This document shows, one piece after another, positions 21,353 through 22,157 of a DNA stretch of 22,157 nucleotides (position 1 is its first letter; each line of letters begins with the position of its first letter). The notes under the pieces were generated by a model. The model was not told the origin of the DNA and did not search any database. It saw nothing but the letters and a program-made list of their open reading frames with translations. Source of the stretch: a bacterium (GTDB lineage Bacteria > Ratteibacteria > UBA8468). The stretch lies in assembly GCA_030672255.1 (NCBI GenBank), contig DAOVGU010000234.1, forward strand, positions 1 through 22,157, given 5' to 3'. Both the position numbers and the translations under genes were made by a program.

Positions 21353-22157
21353 ATGAACCGAGAAAAACTGGTGAAAACCTTGGAAGATGTTGTAGAAATT
21401 TTTTTTCTCCTCTCGGTCTTCTCCATCCCTGCCGGTCCCGTCTTAAAGTATATCTTCCAGGGTGTTCTTCTTTTTACCTGGATTGTTAAACTTATCGTAA
21501 AGAAAAGAATAGAATTTAACCCTACCTCATTAGACTACCCCATCCTTCTTTTCTCTATTCTTGGTTTTGCCTCGGTCGTCATAAATTGGACAAGTTTCTA
21601 CCAGGCGGGGAAGGGCTTTTCCAATCTCTTAGAATGGTTCTTTGCCTTTTACATTGTCATCCATCTCATTAAAAGAAAAGAGCAGGTAGAAAGATTTATT
21701 AAGGCCTGGTTAACCTCTGCTGTCATTGTTACCTTATATGGTTGGTATCAATTTATAAAGGCACCCGGCTCTTTCGTTAATTCCTTTTTCACTCTTCAAA
21801 GTTACCTGGCCCAATACCTCATTCTTATTATCCCGGTAATCCTTGTGCTTTTTCTCTTTAAAAAAACAAAAAGGGAGAGAATTTTCTTGGGAATAATCTT
21901 TCTTTTAACCTGGTCTCTCCTCGTCTTCACCAGAGAAAGAGGGCCCTGGTTAGGGATCATAGCTGGACTTCTGATGATGGGTTTCATTCTTCGGGATAAG
22001 CGCATTCTTATCGGAGTTCCCCTTCTTCTTATTTTGAGTTTCTTTATCTCTCCTTCATTCATCAGGATAAGAGCCATTTCTATCTTCCAGCCGAGGTATA
22101 GTTTAGAAAGGCTTTACTGCTGGAGGTCTTGCCTCTCAATGATTAAGGAACATCCCC
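21353..22157 (+). CDS. O-antigen ligase/polymerase family membrane protein (Wzy_C/WaaL superfamily), 3' truncated by the window
   Basis: The frame stays open for 268 codons to the window end. At least seven hydrophobic helices are visible. The segment FTRERGPWLGIIAGLL matches the conserved T-x-S/E-R-G-x-W-L-G motif of O-antigen ligases and Wzy_C proteins. The last residues (YSLERLYCWRSCLSMIKEHP) match the start of the periplasmic loop, usually R...W..al.mi..HP, just ahead of the catalytic arginine/histidine region, which lies beyond the window. The role inferred is transfer of finished glycan or polymerisation. ATG 21353 follows an AT-rich stretch with no clear ribosome site. Ligase and polymerase cannot be distinguished from this part. 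Confidence 0.8.
   Translation, partial: MNREKLVKTLEDVVEIFFLLSVFSIPAGPVLKYIFQGVLLFTWIVKLIVKKRIEFNPTSLDYPILLFSILGFASVVINWTSFYQAGKGFSNLLEWFFAFYIVIHLIKRKEQVERFIKAWLTSAVIVTLYGWYQFIKAPGSFVNSFFTLQSYLAQYLILIIPVILVLFLFKKTKRERIFLGIIFLLTWSLLVFTRERGPWLGIIAGLLMMGFILRDKRILIGVPLLLILSFFISPSFIRIRAISIFQPRYSLERLYCWRSCLSMIKEHP

Noticed and set aside
1..22157. tRNA, rRNA, riboswitch, integrase or insertion-sequence transposase
   Set aside because: No cloverleaf, rRNA segment, riboswitch core or transposase motif was recognised on either strand by eye; a covariance-model search would be more sensitive.

Overview
The window looks like part of a surface-polysaccharide (O-antigen, capsule or exopolysaccharide) locus from an uncultured, AT-rich bacterium. 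Every convincing gene is on the + strand and packed operon-style, with 1-20 base overlaps at many junctions. Bacterial Shine-Dalgarno sites, a polyprenyl-phosphate sugar transferase and a complete RmlA/B/C/D-type set argue for a bacterium. Dispersed palindromic repeats ending in GTCATTGC/GCAATC or GTAGTGG/CCACTAC fill the few gaps. Such repeats remind me of genomes from candidate phyla such as Omnitrophota, but that placement is a weak inference and no marker gene is present.

Layout. 1-324: the tail of a minimal nucleotidyltransferase (MNT), then a HEPN-type partner that seems to have lost its core in frame. 325-424: a candidate promoter with a perfect 9-bp inverted repeat across its -10 box. 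425-6222: a GT-C (GT39/ArnT-like) glycosyltransferase, a Wzx-like flippase, a Wzy-like polymerase and a GT2 glycosyltransferase. 6231-8819: a membrane-anchored GH78-type alpha-L-rhamnosidase. 8854-12025: a short RmlC-like epimerase, a short RmlA-like nucleotidyltransferase, RmlB and RmlD, together making dTDP-L-rhamnose. 12025-13817: an ExoA-like GT2 and a methyltransferase. 13896-14607: a Phd/YefM-PIN toxin-antitoxin pair with its own strong promoter. 14855-15520: a small initiating sugar-phosphate transferase. 15547-19403: a thiamine-diphosphate E1 alpha/beta pair, a DegT-family aminotransferase and a second methyltransferase. 19439-21241: a FlaA1/PglF/WbpM-type NDP-sugar 4,6-dehydratase. 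21353-end: an O-antigen ligase/polymerase family membrane protein cut by the window edge.

How the genes may work together. The dehydratase and aminotransferase could make an amino-deoxy sugar nucleotide, and the small transferase could load it on undecaprenyl phosphate. The GT2 enzymes would then add sugars including rhamnose, the flippase would export the unit, and the Wzy/ligase proteins would polymerise or attach it. The GT-C protein and the rhamnosidase would act on the outer face of the membrane. The E1 alpha/beta pair has no E2 or E3 partner here, so it is more likely a C2-transferring carboligase in sugar or acyl-group synthesis than a 2-oxoacid dehydrogenase.

The most interesting signals are (i) the E1alpha-E1beta-DegT-methyltransferase cassette, (ii) palindromic repeats that supply stop codons and C-terminal residues of neighbouring genes and show compensatory changes in their stems, (iii) the core-deleted HEPN protein, and (iv) a rhamnosidase inside a rhamnose-polymer assembly locus. 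No rRNA, tRNA, CRISPR array or complete insertion sequence was seen.
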